DNA from: Uloborus plumipes
Lineage: Eukaryota; Arthropoda; Arachnida; Araneae; Uloboridae
DNA: 64,000 bases
Assembly (NCBI GenBank): GCA_038373865.1
Contig: JAXGGA010003419.1
Span: 39,031-103,030 of the forward strand
Direction: 5' to 3'
In this document: positions 1-11,941 of the stretch, one piece after another
How the letters are laid out: each line of letters starts with the position of its first letter
Numbering within the stretch: the stretch's first letter is position 1
Translations under genes and position numbers: made by a program
Notes under the pieces: model-generated
Databases searched by the model: none
What the model saw: only the letters and a program-made list of their open reading frames with translations
Told to the model about the DNA's origin: nothing

Positions 1-404
1 AAGGTAACTTAAAAGCTTCAATAAAATTTCAGAATCAAATTAGTCAACAAATAAGGCAGATTTTCCTATAATTTTGAAGAAATATAAATAAAAGTAATAG
101 CAAACATCTTAACAAAAAGGCTGAATTGCAGATTTGTATAACAAAGAAATAAGGAGAATTAAATAAATTACCGGCATCCAAACACATTTGCAACATAAAA
201 AATCTTAATAGCTAAACAGTGATAAAAACAAACATTTTACAAATAAACTTTAGATATATATATAGATTATACAAGAAAGAAAAACTAACAAATTTTCGAT
301 ATAATAGAGAAACAAAAAGTACAATAAAGGATAAAAATTTCTGTAAATTCAAAAACAAACTTTCATGCAGAAGAAAAAAAATTGCACAGTCTAAAACAAA
401 AATA

Positions 405-1253
405 CAGTCGAACCTCCATATATCGAACTTCCATATATCGAAATTTTCCATATATCGAACTTCTAGCAAATTCACATGTTCATTACATAGAAAAACTGTT
501 TCGATATATCGAAAAAATCTCCATATATCGAATTTTTTTGGAAGCGTAATTGGAGATTTTATTCCGCTTTTAGACATTTTATCTCATGAAAGATGAAAGT
601 CAGGAGAAAAGGGAAGGTCAGAAAAGGTCACTGCAAACCCCACTGTCAGCTGTAGATAAAGTGTGGACCCCTGGAGTGGACAAACACGTTGTTTGTCCAT
701 TCTGGAATTCCCGGATTATCCCCTCCCCCATCGTTTTCGAATTTTGGATGCAACCTGTCCTGTAGCAAAACCAGTTTCTATCTACCCCTTTTGTTTGGTG
801 GTGATTCCTCTCTCTCCATGATTAGTTTCAGCGAAAATTGTTTTAACTAGGGCTGCAATTCGCGGAAAATGTTCCTGATGGAGTGTTTAGTGGACTGAAT
901 AAATGTGAACATTTTTTTGATGAACTTTCTGTAAAACAGGCTGCTCAGCAAGATATTCGCAGTTTTTTTAAAAGAATGTGATCAGTGCAACTACTCTTTG
1001 GATTACTGTTTTTCAATAAGTATGTATAATATTCATTAAATTTTTCATATTAGTTCATTTTTAATTCTTAACTTTCATCAAATATGATTAGCGTATATAT
1101 TAGTAATGGAGTTTCATGTGTGAAATTTTGCTTTAATTTCAATGTTTCCGGAGTAATTTTCAAAAAAACTGAGGTCCTTTCTATATATCGAAATTTCTAT
1201 ATATCGAATTTTTTTCCGACAATTTGCTACTTCGATATATGGAGGTTCGACTG
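405..1253. mobile_element. Pogo/Tigger-like DNA transposon derivative (849 bp, TA target site)
   Basis: Inverted ends start CAGTCGAACCTCCATATA at 405 and its complement ends at 1253, each flanked by TA (403-404, 1254-1255). TATCGAA motifs repeat inside both ends. TA duplication with CAGT-type ends is typical of pogo/Tigger elements. The middle keeps a short piece resembling the end of a transposase (850-981), so this is an internally deleted copy. Confidence 0.8.
850..981 (+). pseudogene. Transposase C-terminal remnant of a pogo-like element
   Basis: An open frame of 43 codons ending in TGA, bounded upstream by an in-frame stop. The end (DIRSFFKRM) resembles the short I-x-x-FFK-type tails of pogo/Tigger transposases; no DDE catalytic region or DNA-binding domain remains. 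Assignment relies on its location inside the 405-1253 inverted repeats plus a recalled family resemblance. Confidence 0.4.
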
Positions 1254-1493
1254 TATGTTAAAAAATCAAAAGTAAAGGTTGAGTCAAAAGGAAATTTTAA
1301 CAAAGCATAAAAATTCATTAATATCATTTCAAAAGCCAATAGAAAAATTTGATGTAAAATAATAAACGAAAAATAGTATATTAAACAAACTTTTTAAAAG
1401 AAAACAAAGTATTTTGATTGGTGCATAATAAAGAAAGCGATTTAAACATCATGTGGTTCAAACTGCATTTATAGTTGTAACAAAGACAATAAA

Positions 1494-1760
1494 CAGACAT
1501 GTGACCCAAATAGAATGAAAAATACTGATACGACGTCGCTGTGTGAGCAAATACAAAATCGTTTATCTATTATACTACACCTGCAAGTTCAAACATGGGC
1601 TTTTGGTTCTATATAGCCAAACATTTTAATTGGATGCATGAAATTAATTGGTAGATGTTAAATTTAACTTGTGATGCCCATTCTTTTCGTTCTGCACTCA
1701 GTATTTTGCTATTTAAAAAAATACTGAGTTCAGTAAAAATACTGAAAAATCACATGTCTG
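1494..1760. mobile_element. MITE with CAGACRTGTGA-like ends and 6-bp target duplication, copy 1
   Basis: Ends CAGACATGTGA and TCACATGTCTG are perfect inverted repeats, flanked by AATAAA on both sides (1488-1493, 1761-1766). It is clearly homologous over its length to 57496-57756, which is flanked by a different 6-bp duplication. Non-coding. The superfamily is not certain. Confidence 0.8.
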
Positions 1761-3066
1761 AATAAATACAGTTTGAATCACAGCAAATTAATAGACACTT
1801 TCAATTTTAATCATCACTACACCATTATCAGAATTTTTTAAATTATAAAGTTTTATTGTCATATAGTGCAGGAATTTCTTCAAAGTAGTAATCTGACACA
1901 CATGTCTGCAATTTTTATCGTTATTTTGTGTTTCTAATGTTGATCATGAATTTCAATTGTTTCAGCATCACTATAAAGGTAAACTTTTATTTCTTAGGCA
2001 AATACAACTATAGCCAGCAGTAAATTGATAAAAGTCGAAAATGGTAATAGAATGTGATGAACACAATCTTAAATAATACACTTAAAATTTAAGTTTGCAA
2101 AGAATTAGTGCACTTCTTTTTGGGGGGCTTAATGCTTTTTAGCTTTTTTTTTTTTTTTTTTGTAATTGAATAAGGAATTCAGATTTCTTTAAGTTTAGCC
2201 ATCAGAAAAGTGTGAGTTGGATCTAATTTGTAAGCTTTGGCAAATTTCCTTTTGCTCAACTAACCAAGTGCCACAAGTAGTAAAAGACATGTTCCATATC
2301 CCCTCTCATGTATAACTTTAAAATTTTTCAAAAATGCTGCTTTTAAACTAAAGAAATTTAACATAAATAATGTTTCTAAATCAATGCAACTATCTACATC
2401 AGGAAACAATTAAAAATATATTAATCACCATGAATAAGTGACAAAACTTGTCACTCTCCATTTATGAACAGATCCTGGCTACATTACACCTTTAGAATTG
2501 AGTAAAATATACCGTAAAAAATGATTTGGTACTTTTCTGCACAGGATCAGGATTTAGAAAGGCACAGTTGATGTAAAATTTAAAATAAAAAAATAATTTC
2601 AATCCAAAAGTACCAATTCTGAAGCTGCAATCAAAGTTTTGAAAGTACGACCTAAGTTGTTGCTGCGACAATCGTCTAGACCAGAGGTACCTGAATTACA
2701 GACCTCTATGGACCCCCCCCTGAAAATTACTAACTTTTATGTTTAGAGAAAAATAGATAGAACAGAATAAATAGAAAACAAGTTTTTATAACTAATTACA
2801 AAAAGTTGACATTTAAAAAAATATTGGATGCTGGTTCCATATATTGTTTTGACAAATGAATTTGGGTGGGTAAAAGAAAAACTACAGGATAACAAACAGC
2901 TATTGAAACAAATCACCATAACATTAGTGTTCAAAAAATTTAATAAAAAAAGTTAGATGTTTCATGTTCTAAATAAAATATAATTTTGGAAAACATTCAA
3001 AAACTAAAAATCCTTTTTAGAACTAAAGATTTTTAGAGTGTCATGTAATAAATAAAACACTGGAAC

Positions 3067-3386
3067 AAAACTGTTGGCATTGCTTAAACGAATACTGCTA
3101 CCAAGAAAAATTATTCAATTAAGTGGGGACAGGCCCGTCATTTAGGGGAGGCAGGGGGGGGTCATTCCCCCCTGACTTTGAGTAATCAATGTATTTACAT
3201 ATAAGTGGGCGTGGTTTTTGTTGTTTTCTAGCGAAATTGTACTGTGAAAACTTGAAATGACGTCCCTGCGTGGGGCTCTTTAACATTGCATCTATCGCAT
3301 GGGGAAATATTTGGTTCCGGGATATGTTGCTCGTATAAGTGGGGAATTTGTTTATCCGTTATCCGATTAAGTGGGGCAGACAGTAT
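3067..3386. mobile_element. TA-type MITE (relative of 35326-35505), interrupted by another MITE
   Basis: In reverse orientation it follows the copy at 35326-35505 block by block (CCCACTTAAT, GGATAACGGATAAAC, CTTATACGA, TTAAAGA, CTTAAACGAATA). The extra 141 bp at 3129-3269 plus a 6-bp duplication explains its greater length. Confidence 0.7.
3129..3269. mobile_element. Nested 141-bp MITE with 6-bp duplication GTGGGG
   Basis: Ends ACAGGCCCGTCATTT and, inverted, GCAGGGACGTCATTT match at 12 of 15 positions. GTGGGG occurs on both sides (3123-3128, 3270-3275), and the related unfilled site near 35430 has a single copy (GCGGGG). The middle has G and C runs. No coding content. Confidence 0.7.
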
Positions 3387-4035
3387 GTAAACAAAACAGT
3401 TCTCTATACCTGCAAAATTCTATAATATGCAAAGTCTTTGGGCCCAAGTAGGGTGCATTAGATAGAGTACGGTATATGATCAGTTTGGCTGGTCTTCTCC
3501 CACTCAACACACAGAATCAAGGAAACCACTCATTATAAGGCCCGTGGAAATCATCTGTTGCAGTATAACGACAACTTCTCATGAACCGACTGGCGAGTTT
3601 AACGGAACATTCAATGACAATTTTGTGCAAGAAAGAAAAATACGAATTTTGTTTTGAACAGATTAATAACAAGCTGTATTAAAGATTTATGTGAAGAGGA
3701 AACAATTACCGAATGGAAAACATAGCGGGCAGTTTCTGTTATCAGAGTCTGACTCCTCATCGGATGTTTTGCTAAATTCACCAAGAGATTCACCGAAGTC
3801 ATCCTTTTGGACTTTTCTTCCATCAGACTACATCAAAAACTTTTGAGATTATTTTTCTGCTTCATTTTTCAAAAGTAAACCCCGGCCACATCTGAAACCG
3901 ATCCTGGACAACAGAAAAGTACCACATCATCACTGTTGTTCAAAGCGACAATGGTGCATTTCATGACTCATAAAATAATCTGATGCTAGAATAAACATGT
4001 AAATATAAAAACTTAGCTCTCAGAGCATCGTGCTT

Positions 4036-4232
4036 TCATAAGGAGGAGTGGTTGTTCACTCTGTCCCAGTGGCAGAGGTTCTGGTGCTGCTTGAGGTTGT
4101 CCTTCCGGTTGTAGCTCCTCTGGCACCAGAGGCAGGCGAAGACCCTGGGGTTGGGGTCGTGGACCACTTGGACGTGCCTGCGCAGGCTCTTGGCCCGGGA
4201 GAAGCGCTTGTTGCACACGAAGCAGAAGAGCT
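4036..4232 (-). CDS. Alternative 3'-terminal exon with two C2H2 zinc fingers (lola-like), exon 8 of 8; no leader
   Basis: Partial CDS: terminal exon of 64 residues. The acceptor tract on the minus strand is a long T/C run ending CCCAG (AG at 4234-4233); the exon opens AG|CTC (Glu with an upstream G) and stops at TGA. The first Cys is residue 3, so there is essentially no leader. Finger 1 is C3-x2-C6-x12-H19-x4-H24 (SRAKSLRR), finger 2 C33-x2-C36-x12-H49-x4-H54 (NRKDNLKQ); both use H-x4-H, and finger 2 lacks the FSWK motif of the other exons. It is the most distal exon in the window and resembles classical BTB-ZF fingers more than its sisters. A second AG two bases in could shift the acceptor, but would break the phase shared by the array. 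Confidence 0.88.
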
Positions 4233-4356
4233 CTGGGGGGGAGAGAACAAAAAGAGGGGAGGTTTTGGGTTATTATGAATGAATGTATTTTAAGAAGTTG
4301 TGTTGCATACATCAGATGTGCCGTGCTGAGAGCAAAAGTGGTATCTGCACATTTAA

Positions 4357-4880
4357 CCGGTTACCACCCAGTGATCTATACTCCTCACGAAAAACTAGAA
4401 ATTTCTATCATTTCTTATTCTTATTGGCTGGTTTCCTGTCACCCAGTGATCTATTTATAGATCACCTCTTTTCAGATTCCTCACTGAATACTAGACCTTT
4501 CTATCATTTTGTTTTCTTATCCTCTTCAGTCCTGATTTTTTCAACCATTTGAATTTCAAGTTTTTAAACCTTCGTTAGATCTGAATAATACCTAGAAAAA
4601 AATTGGAATTGAGGAAAAGTAAATGCTACAATCTTAGATTTCATAATGCATAGGGTTTTTCGTTATAATTTGCTTTGAAACCAAATACAAAGAAAAAACT
4701 TAGAAGGTACACATATGTGTACCTTCAACTGGGACTGAAGAGGTTAATGGCTGGTTTTTTACTGTACCAATTTCCGACAGGAAACCAGCCAATAAGAATA
4801 CGAAATGATAGAAAGGTCTAGTTTTCAGTGAGGAGTCTAAAAAGAGATGATCTATAAAGAGATCACTGGGCGATAACTGG
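4357..4880. mobile_element. piggyBac-like MITE (TTAA site), host of a second MITE
   Basis: The left end CCGGTTACCACCCAGTGATC follows TTAA (4353-4356); the right end inverted is CCAGTTATCGCCCAGTGATC, followed by TAAA, a mutated TTAA. Long internal inverted arms (TATTGGCTGGTTTCCTGTC; CACTGAATACTAGACCTTTC) are separated by the insertion at 4521-4743. Non-coding. Confidence 0.65.
4521..4743. mobile_element. Inner piggyBac-like MITE with TTAT/TTAA flanks
   Basis: Ends CCTCTTCAGTCC and GGACTGAAGAGG are inverted repeats of 12 bp, flanked by TTAT (4517-4520) and TTAA (4744-4747). It splits the arms of the element 4357-4880, so it is younger. It contains a perfect 24-bp palindrome at 4703-4726 (GAAGGTACACAT and complement). 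Confidence 0.7.
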
Positions 4881-5155
4881 TAAATCCAAATTGAGTTATG
4901 GCCACCAGGTGGTCTTTTGTCACTTAAATTACCTAAATATAATTTTTTATGGTCATTTATTAGTAGAAAATATTTTTTTTTAAATATCCAAAAAAATTCT
5001 CTCTGAATCAAATACATGGAGGTGAAAATTTTTCACTTATAACCCAGATGCAGATACGGCTTTTGCGTTTAGCACGGCAGAAGACACATTAAGAACATAC
5101 AATGTAAAGAGAAATGATTATGCATTAAATGATCTACTTCATTGTAAATCAACAC

Positions 5156-5396
5156 ATGAGGCAGTGAGAAGAAAGGGGACGTAAGTGGATTTTTCAACTT
5201 TTCAGTAAAACACATGCTAAGTTCAAATCATAGGTAACCTTTTGGTGAAAATTTTTTCTAAATTGTGCTATATAGCAGAATCATCCAGTACCATTTCTTG
5301 CCCCAAAATACAGAAGTTCTCCTGCCATTCTTACTGGTTACCTCCAATTTTTTGTTTATTTTGGCACGTAAACCCCTTTGCTCCTCACTGCCTCAT
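5156..5396. mobile_element. MITE with ATGAGGCAGTGAG ends
   Basis: ATGAGGCAGTGAGAAGAAAG at the left recurs inverted at the right as ATGAGGCAGTGAGGAGCAAA, then both continue GGGG and an ACGT-containing block. No clear target duplication, so the superfamily is unknown. Non-coding. Confidence 0.6.
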
Positions 5397-6565
5397 ATAC
5401 ATTTGATATATCTAAGGCCACTCCTAAAATTCATAAACATATAAAACTAACACAAAAAGAATGAGAATAAAATAAATAAATAAAATAAGATAAAACAAAA
5501 TAAACAAGTCAAACACTTAGAAATTTAATAATAACATGTTTGAGCACTTATAAAAATTTTTAACCCATTTTCATTCACAAATTTTCAGTAGATAAATTAC
5601 GTGTGTACTTTTTTTTTTTTTTTCACTGAATAATTGCTAAAAAGGCTCATAGTATCTATTTACAAGCAAACTGCTTATCCTGCAGCTTCCCTGAGCAAAT
5701 ATGGGGTAGTGATATTAGCTCATAACATGATAGTTGCAAGTTTCTTTTTGCTTGCTTTTATTTAAAAATTAATCATTGTTTCACTATCAGAAAGGTAAAT
5801 GCGCCATAGATTGACTTTAGTTTTGCCATCAACTAAAAAAAAAATATGCTACACATTTAACCCATGAAGAGTTTAAAATTTCTGAACAAGGATTTGGTTT
5901 TTAAAATATTGCGCATTTTCCACGAAATATTTTAAGTTAAAAATTATACGTTGGAAAATAGATCTTTTAGACTAGCCAGAAAATTGTGAAGTAAAATTTG
6001 GTGAACAAGTATAGCATCTATATAAACCTAAAATAAAATCAGGTACAGTGTGACGTGAACAATTAAAGTGAAAAAAGCTAGGTAACAACCAAATCAAAAA
6101 TGAATAAAAACATTGGGCCTGCAGTGCATAGATCAAACACGTTTCATAGATCAGACGTCTGTATTTTTCATGACACTGTTAAAACACTAAAATAAAAAAC
6201 TATAAAATCACTTATTAAGCAATATATAAGAGCAATGATTTTGAAAATAAAAGATCTAAAAAAATAATTAAGCCGTTTTTTCTTTCTTAAGAAAGTTTCC
6301 CTAACATTCAATAATCAGAGGTAGTAGCAGTGTAAGAGTGAAAATATTCTTAAAATTAAATAAAAAGCAATAAAACTAAAGTTTTTTTTTTGTTTTTTTA
6401 ATTATTGATTAATTTATTTTTTAGTTAGTGTGAATTTGTGACAGAATGGATTAAATGCTTGAATACACATGTAACAAGCTTGAAAACATAAAAAAGAAGT
6501 AATATGAATTTTATAAATATCTATATGACTAATAATTTCTCGAACTCTAGAATTAGGAATACATA

Positions 6566-6741
6566 CAAAGTTGACGTTCATTATAACGACCACTCGTTAT
6601 AAAGACTATCCCAATATAACAACCAGTGAGACAACCCCATTTTTATTCCAGTATACTCTATGTTCTACCTTTTATAGCAACCATTCGTAAAAAGACCTTT
6701 TTCTGAGGGACGGAAAAGGTCGTTATATTGAGCGTCGGCTG
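6566..6741. mobile_element. TA-type MITE, 176 bp
   Basis: The right end inverted reads CAGCCGACGCTCAATATAAC and the left end CAAAGTTGACGTTCATTATA, both continuing CGACC; the element is bounded by TA (6564-6565, 6742-6743). CGTTAT and TATAAC motifs recur inside. It resembles pogo-type MITEs. Decayed copy. Confidence 0.6.
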
Positions 6742-8295
6742 TAACACAAAACTAAATTTACAATAAAACATTTTAAAAAGTAGTTTTAGTCCACCTTTTT
6801 TTTTTGAACATTTGATCTACATAAAGGTAAAACAAAAAGAGGACATCAAAATTTATATTGGAAGTGAGGGTCACTTGTCTATGGAACTTAGCTTACCTAC
6901 AAAAAGTACATACCTATATCACCTTTAAAAACATATAACTAGCTACCAGCAACGCAACAAGGATAGCCCTCATAGGCCCTACTGTTACAGTATGCTATTA
7001 ATTATTTTTTTTTTCAACATTTTTTTCTTGTTTTTGATTGGCCTTCCACTCTAGCATACTTTGATGAATAAAAATTCCATGGGCACTTTTTCTTTTTTGA
7101 ATTTAAAAAATCTTATTACCAGTGTTAGTGAAGCAAAAGCTTATTTAAAAATTGCATGTTAACTGAGATCTGAAAATGATCAGCATTTGGTAGACCCAAC
7201 GTCTTGTTACTGATTTCAATATCCATTCAAGCCGTTTTTAATGAAAACCTAGGTAAATGAAAATAATGGTAGTTTTTATACATTTTCTGTGTTTTCTCTC
7301 TATTTTTCTTTTTGTACATATGTGCATAAATTATACACACTAAGGGTGGGCGGATGCAAAAATGTCTACATTGTGGTGACAAATTGTAAATTCTACTATG
7401 TAGTGCATCAAATGCATCATGATGTTAAAGAGTTATAATCTGAAGCAAATTATACAGACAATTTTTCATTAAAATGTATGCATGCTTTTTCTTCCTTATT
7501 TAAAAAAAACGTTTTTCAGTTAACAAATCCAAGTGGTTCTCATGTTTGCAAAGGAAAATACATAAAAAGAAGTGCTTCAGTATAGTTTGAATTAAATCTT
7601 CCTACATGTTTGTAATAATGGTGAACATTATATGAAACAAATGCAGGTAGATATGATAAAAACTTAACTTTTGTTTTGAAAAGCATCATTTTTTAACATT
7701 TAAATTACTAAACATTTTTAATCTTATAAAATCTAATTTAAAAATATAATTTTATCAAATGATTGACCTATTCCTTGGTTTCATGCAAAATAAACGTTTT
7801 TCAGTTAAGTTTGAGGGAAACAAAGCTCTTTGTCCTAATAACGCGTCTATCCTAATAACGCAGCAACTTCAAGGATTACTTACAAAATGATTGGAAAAAT
7901 GGACACTTAAGCTGAGAATTTTTTGGTGCACTGATTGCACATTGAATTAAAAATGATTTTTTCAGTATCAAAAGTACATTTTTGGGTTTTCCATTATGTG
8001 AGTGCATTATCAAGAGATCTATCCAAATTCATTTCCCAAAAAATTTCTAATTTTTTGTATTCATTTAAATTCTCGTGAATGCATCAAATCTGTTAATATT
8101 AATGCATCACTTTTAAAAGAAATCTAAAACTGGATGATTAACAAGGAATGTACACTGAGTTTAAGAACATAAATACAGAGAATATTTGGAGAAGTGAGTT
8201 CAATTTTCAGCCATATAAACAACTCGACTCGAAACAATTCATGAAAACAAACAGAATGAACAGGATGGCCTAATCGATCCAAATGCAATACAACA

Positions 8296-8529
8296 ATGCC
8301 TGTCAAAAAATCAGTACACTTCAAAACCATTAGAACCAGAAAGCTAGGCAGACCAAAACTGAAAAGAAATAATTCAATGGAGATGGACTTTCCACCAGTT
8401 AGTGAGAAGAACTTTAATTGTATGGCAAGCAAGTTATGGCAGACTGAAACAGAAATTTTAGAAATGTTTGTCCAATCGCCTGAAACACTCATAAATATAA
8501 ACAAAATCTATCCAAGAGAGAATTTATAA
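8296..8529 (+). pseudogene. LINE (non-LTR retrotransposon) reverse-transcriptase C-terminal fossil
   Basis: A 77-codon frame with PVKK, then RTRKLGRPKLKR at about residues 13-24 and a Trp/Met-containing stretch. The R-x-GRPK-x-R motif followed by a short acidic region is typical of the sequence after the reverse-transcriptase domain of many arthropod non-LTR elements. The usual RW after GRPK is lost and no catalytic motif is present. The frame is probably open only by chance after decay. Confidence 0.45.
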
Positions 8530-9080
8530 AATTTCTTAAGGAAAATGTTGAATTCCCAAAAGCATATTTTTCCAAAAAAAAAAACTACTCTTCAAACAAA
8601 ATTATCTTCCCGGATGAAGTTTAGCACTTTTGCAAAATAATTAATACTCTTTCAAATTTTCAGTCCCACTTTCAAAGCTTTTAAAGGAGAATTTTATCTG
8701 CACAATGAAAACTATCTTGATGCATAAAGCAGTGAGTAACCGCCTCTGAGCAAGGACTAAGGCAGGAACATACAATTGGAGCTGTATTGCATATCTTGAT
8801 GCACTTCAATCATGAACAGAATAGAGATTTAATGTTGCTTAAAGGTATAAAACCAAGAAAACTATGTTTTCATTATTAAAGATATTTTGAAAAAAATGAA
8901 GCAAAATGAATTTTACTCAAAAAAAAAAATTATCAGTACTTTGATAGGGAAAAAAGATTTCTCATTTTAAGTTAAATGCTCAAAAAAGTGATTATAAAGG
9001 TTTAAACAAAAAATTAATAACTTAATGAAACTTCACTATTTTTTTTTTCCTCCTTTTTTTCAGTATAAATAAAAAAAAAA

Positions 9081-9104
9081 GAGAAAGAGAGAGAGAGAGA
9101 GAGA
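9081..9104. repeat. GA-rich microsatellite
   Basis: Mostly AG dinucleotide repeats of about 24 bases following an A-rich run. Confidence 0.85.
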
Positions 9105-11941
9105 AACATCAAGAAAATTTTATACTTATAAATCAAAAACAGCTCTAACTAAGAAATTGAAGCACAAAATTAAATTTCTCATCTTTGAAATATGAACTAA
9201 GCGATTAAATACTTTTCCTACATCAAAAATCAAGGTAGCAAAATAAAAAACACAATTTTTAATGTTATATAGCTGAAAATTTAAAACAGAATCATTAAAT
9301 ACATTCATAACAATAAATAAACCAGAAGTAGAAATCCACTAAAAGATATACAATAAAAATGAAACTAAATAATTTCAAAATGACAGCACAATTTTATATG
9401 TACTATGATAAATAATTTACAACTAACATTGTTTTTAGTAAAATGTAATTTTAATTATTTTATTATAATTTCAAAGAAGTTTTCTTTGTCTAGTGTCATA
9501 AAAAATAAATATTATGCTAAATAAATAACTATTACATTTATTTAAAGCAAAATAAAAGTAAATATACAAACTAAGCTTACAATTTTATATAAATGAGATA
9601 CAGTACATATATCTTGAATTTCAACATCCTTTTTTCCTTTGATACTTTGAGACTTGCAAGACTATGTAACCCTAAACCTATTAACTAATTGAATTTTAAA
9701 ATTTCTGTGAATACATTTCAGAATAAAACATTCATTCGAAAATTAAACAGGAATTTCAAAAGGATTTCCTAAAATAATCTTCCACTTACTTATTAAAAAG
9801 TTATCTTCCCGGAAGAAGCCACTTACATTCAAAGGTAATGGGACTTATATAAAAATTCTTAAAAAATGAATCATTAATACTGTCCGGGGTTAAAATCTTA
9901 GGCTGAAAATAGATTGACAGCCATAGTGATTTAACCCCAATTTTTGATTTGCATTAAAAAATAATAATAAACTTAAATTAAACATAACAGTACAATTTAC
10001 CAAAACAAAATATTACATCAACAATAGGAACTCTGACACATTATAAAATGTATATTTACAGTAATGTATCAGAAAAAGTTCACCATCGAAAATAATAAGA
10101 CAATGACACAGTACATGCATTGTACAAAAATACGTAAAATAACATAATTCTTCACTTCTACATTAGCTGTAAAAACACAAAACAAGAGAACGAAAATAAA
10201 TATTTAATTTCAATTCATAAAAATTCAAAATAGGTAAAAAGGTTCTTAACGCAATAAAAATTTGAACAGACTAGTATGTAGCCAAACGAATATGAAATTA
10301 AAATAGAAATAATATTTCCTTTGCAAAACTTTTCACTTGAAGAAACGAAACATAACTTTATAAATATGAAATACGAAAATTAATTTAAACTGAATGACAG
10401 TTTAAAATAAGTTAACATTCTTTTTTAAAGTGAACTTTCTTTTAATGATTTGGAAAAGGTTTTACTATTTTGCTTCAGAATCAAAAACTTTCTAATTGAC
10501 TTTGATTTCAACAAGCATAATTTGTTGAAAAAGAAAATTAATTCGTAATTATATGCTAATTTGAACAGTTAAAATTGCTTTACTGAATAACACCAAATTT
10601 TAATTTAAATATTGACTTGATTCAATTAAGTTTGAAAACATTTTTAGTAATTCTTACACGGCAAATATATTCATTACTATTAAGTAAAATTCAAATGTGC
10701 ACTATGCAGTAAGTAAAAAAAACAAAACAAATGTGATGTCTATATGATGGAAACGAATAAATTTTCAAAAACAGTAAGTTATACATGGATTAACTAATTA
10801 GAAGACTGCCAGAGGAAGCTTTATTAAATAGATTTGAATAAACTTTTAAAAACTTTGAATTTAGAGAACAATCTAAAAAGAGATTATATATAATTCGTAT
10901 GAAATTCAGTTTAAAATTTTAAAAAAATCATACATGATCTGAAAGAAAGGAAACAACTGAAATTAATTCAAACAAAACAAAATTGAGACACAAGAATAAA
11001 TTACAAGCACAAATAATTAGAAAAAAGGTATTAAAATTCCTACTTCAATTGTGAAATCAAACAAATGTTCCAAATTAATAAACAGTCTTAACTATTATAT
11101 AAATATTGCAAAATAAAAAACGAATTTCAATACTAAGTATGTGAATGAGAAACTGATATTTTCCCATCATTTACAGCATTAAATATAAATTAAACTTTGC
11201 GGAAAATTAACATGTAGAAACAAAAAAAAAAAAAAGACATGAAACTCATAAGTCAAGAAATATTTTTAAACAGCTAACATGTAGTAATGTTACCATAGAA
11301 GAAACTTGTCAAAAAGAGAGTATTTTTTTGCTTTAAGATATGCCCATTTTAAATGGAAGACTTGGAGGAGAGTCATTTCAGACACTTTACAGACTTAGAT
11401 TTGTGCTCTTGATACTATTGTTGTTTGATTTTCTCTCTTAATTAAAAAAGGCCATTGAGTGTTTTTTATTTAGTTATTTGCTTTTATATTCAGAACAATA
11501 TAGGGCTTGAGAAAAGTTCAGCCTGTCATAAATGATAAATAAGTATGTAAGGGCAAATCAACTATACTTTGGTTCAAAAAAACATGCATAAATGCTGAAT
11601 AACAGAAAGGTTTTTTTTTTCAATTTGAAAAAATAATAATAAATAAACAAAAAAGTAAGAATAATATTAATCAAGAAAAAATAATGGACATAAAAATCAG
11701 CGCATATAGCTAAAAAAACAGCCACAATCAAAATAAATATTTTTATTAAATATTTATGACAAGCCACAAAAGTTTATACAAGGTAAAAAAATTGCTATTC
11801 AATCTGAGATTCGAAGTTCCCATAAATGCTGCAGATAAAAGATTACTTTGAAAGATTATGAAATATGATCACAGAAGTCTACCAAATTACGATTAAACTA
11901 CAATCCCATGGAAAGCTTCGACAGCGAAAGCCCAGGTCCAC

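Larger units (their letters stand above)
1..4035. other. Non-coding 3' flank or distal intron of the zinc-finger array
   Basis: AT-rich DNA left of the last zinc-finger exon. It holds the pogo-like relic at 405-1253, the short inverted-repeat element at 1494-1760 and the nested MITEs at 3067-3386. A GC-richer line at 2681-2720 (CCAGAGGTACC... then a C run) looks like the end of another decayed hAT-like element without a visible partner. No further exon is seen; ORFs here are short, low-complexity and lack family motifs. Confidence 0.6.
4303..5101. repeat. Outermost inverted repeat of a nested MITE cluster
   Basis: About 50 bp at 4303-4352 (CAGATGTGCCGTGCTGAGAG ...) recurs inverted at 5047-5101 (GCAGATACGGCTTTTGCG, TTTAGCACGGCAGA). 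The piggyBac-like element 4357-4880 sits between these arms. This looks like an older, decayed element that received the inner ones; its exact ends are not clear. Confidence 0.5.
4233..11941. other. Intron between zinc-finger exons (7.7 kb)
   Basis: The right edge of the 4036-4232 exon is followed by a nest of TTAA-type MITEs (4303-5101) and further inverted repeats at 5156-5396 and 6566-6741. A LINE fossil lies at 8296-8529 and a GA repeat at 9081-9104. From about 9.1 to 11.9 kb I see only very AT-rich sequence with no repeat I can delimit and no coding signal. Confidence 0.6.

Noticed and set aside
212..596. Overlapping ORFs of about 120 codons on both strands
   Set aside because: Produced by the repeated TATCGAA ends of the pogo-like element and low-complexity flanks; no family similarity.
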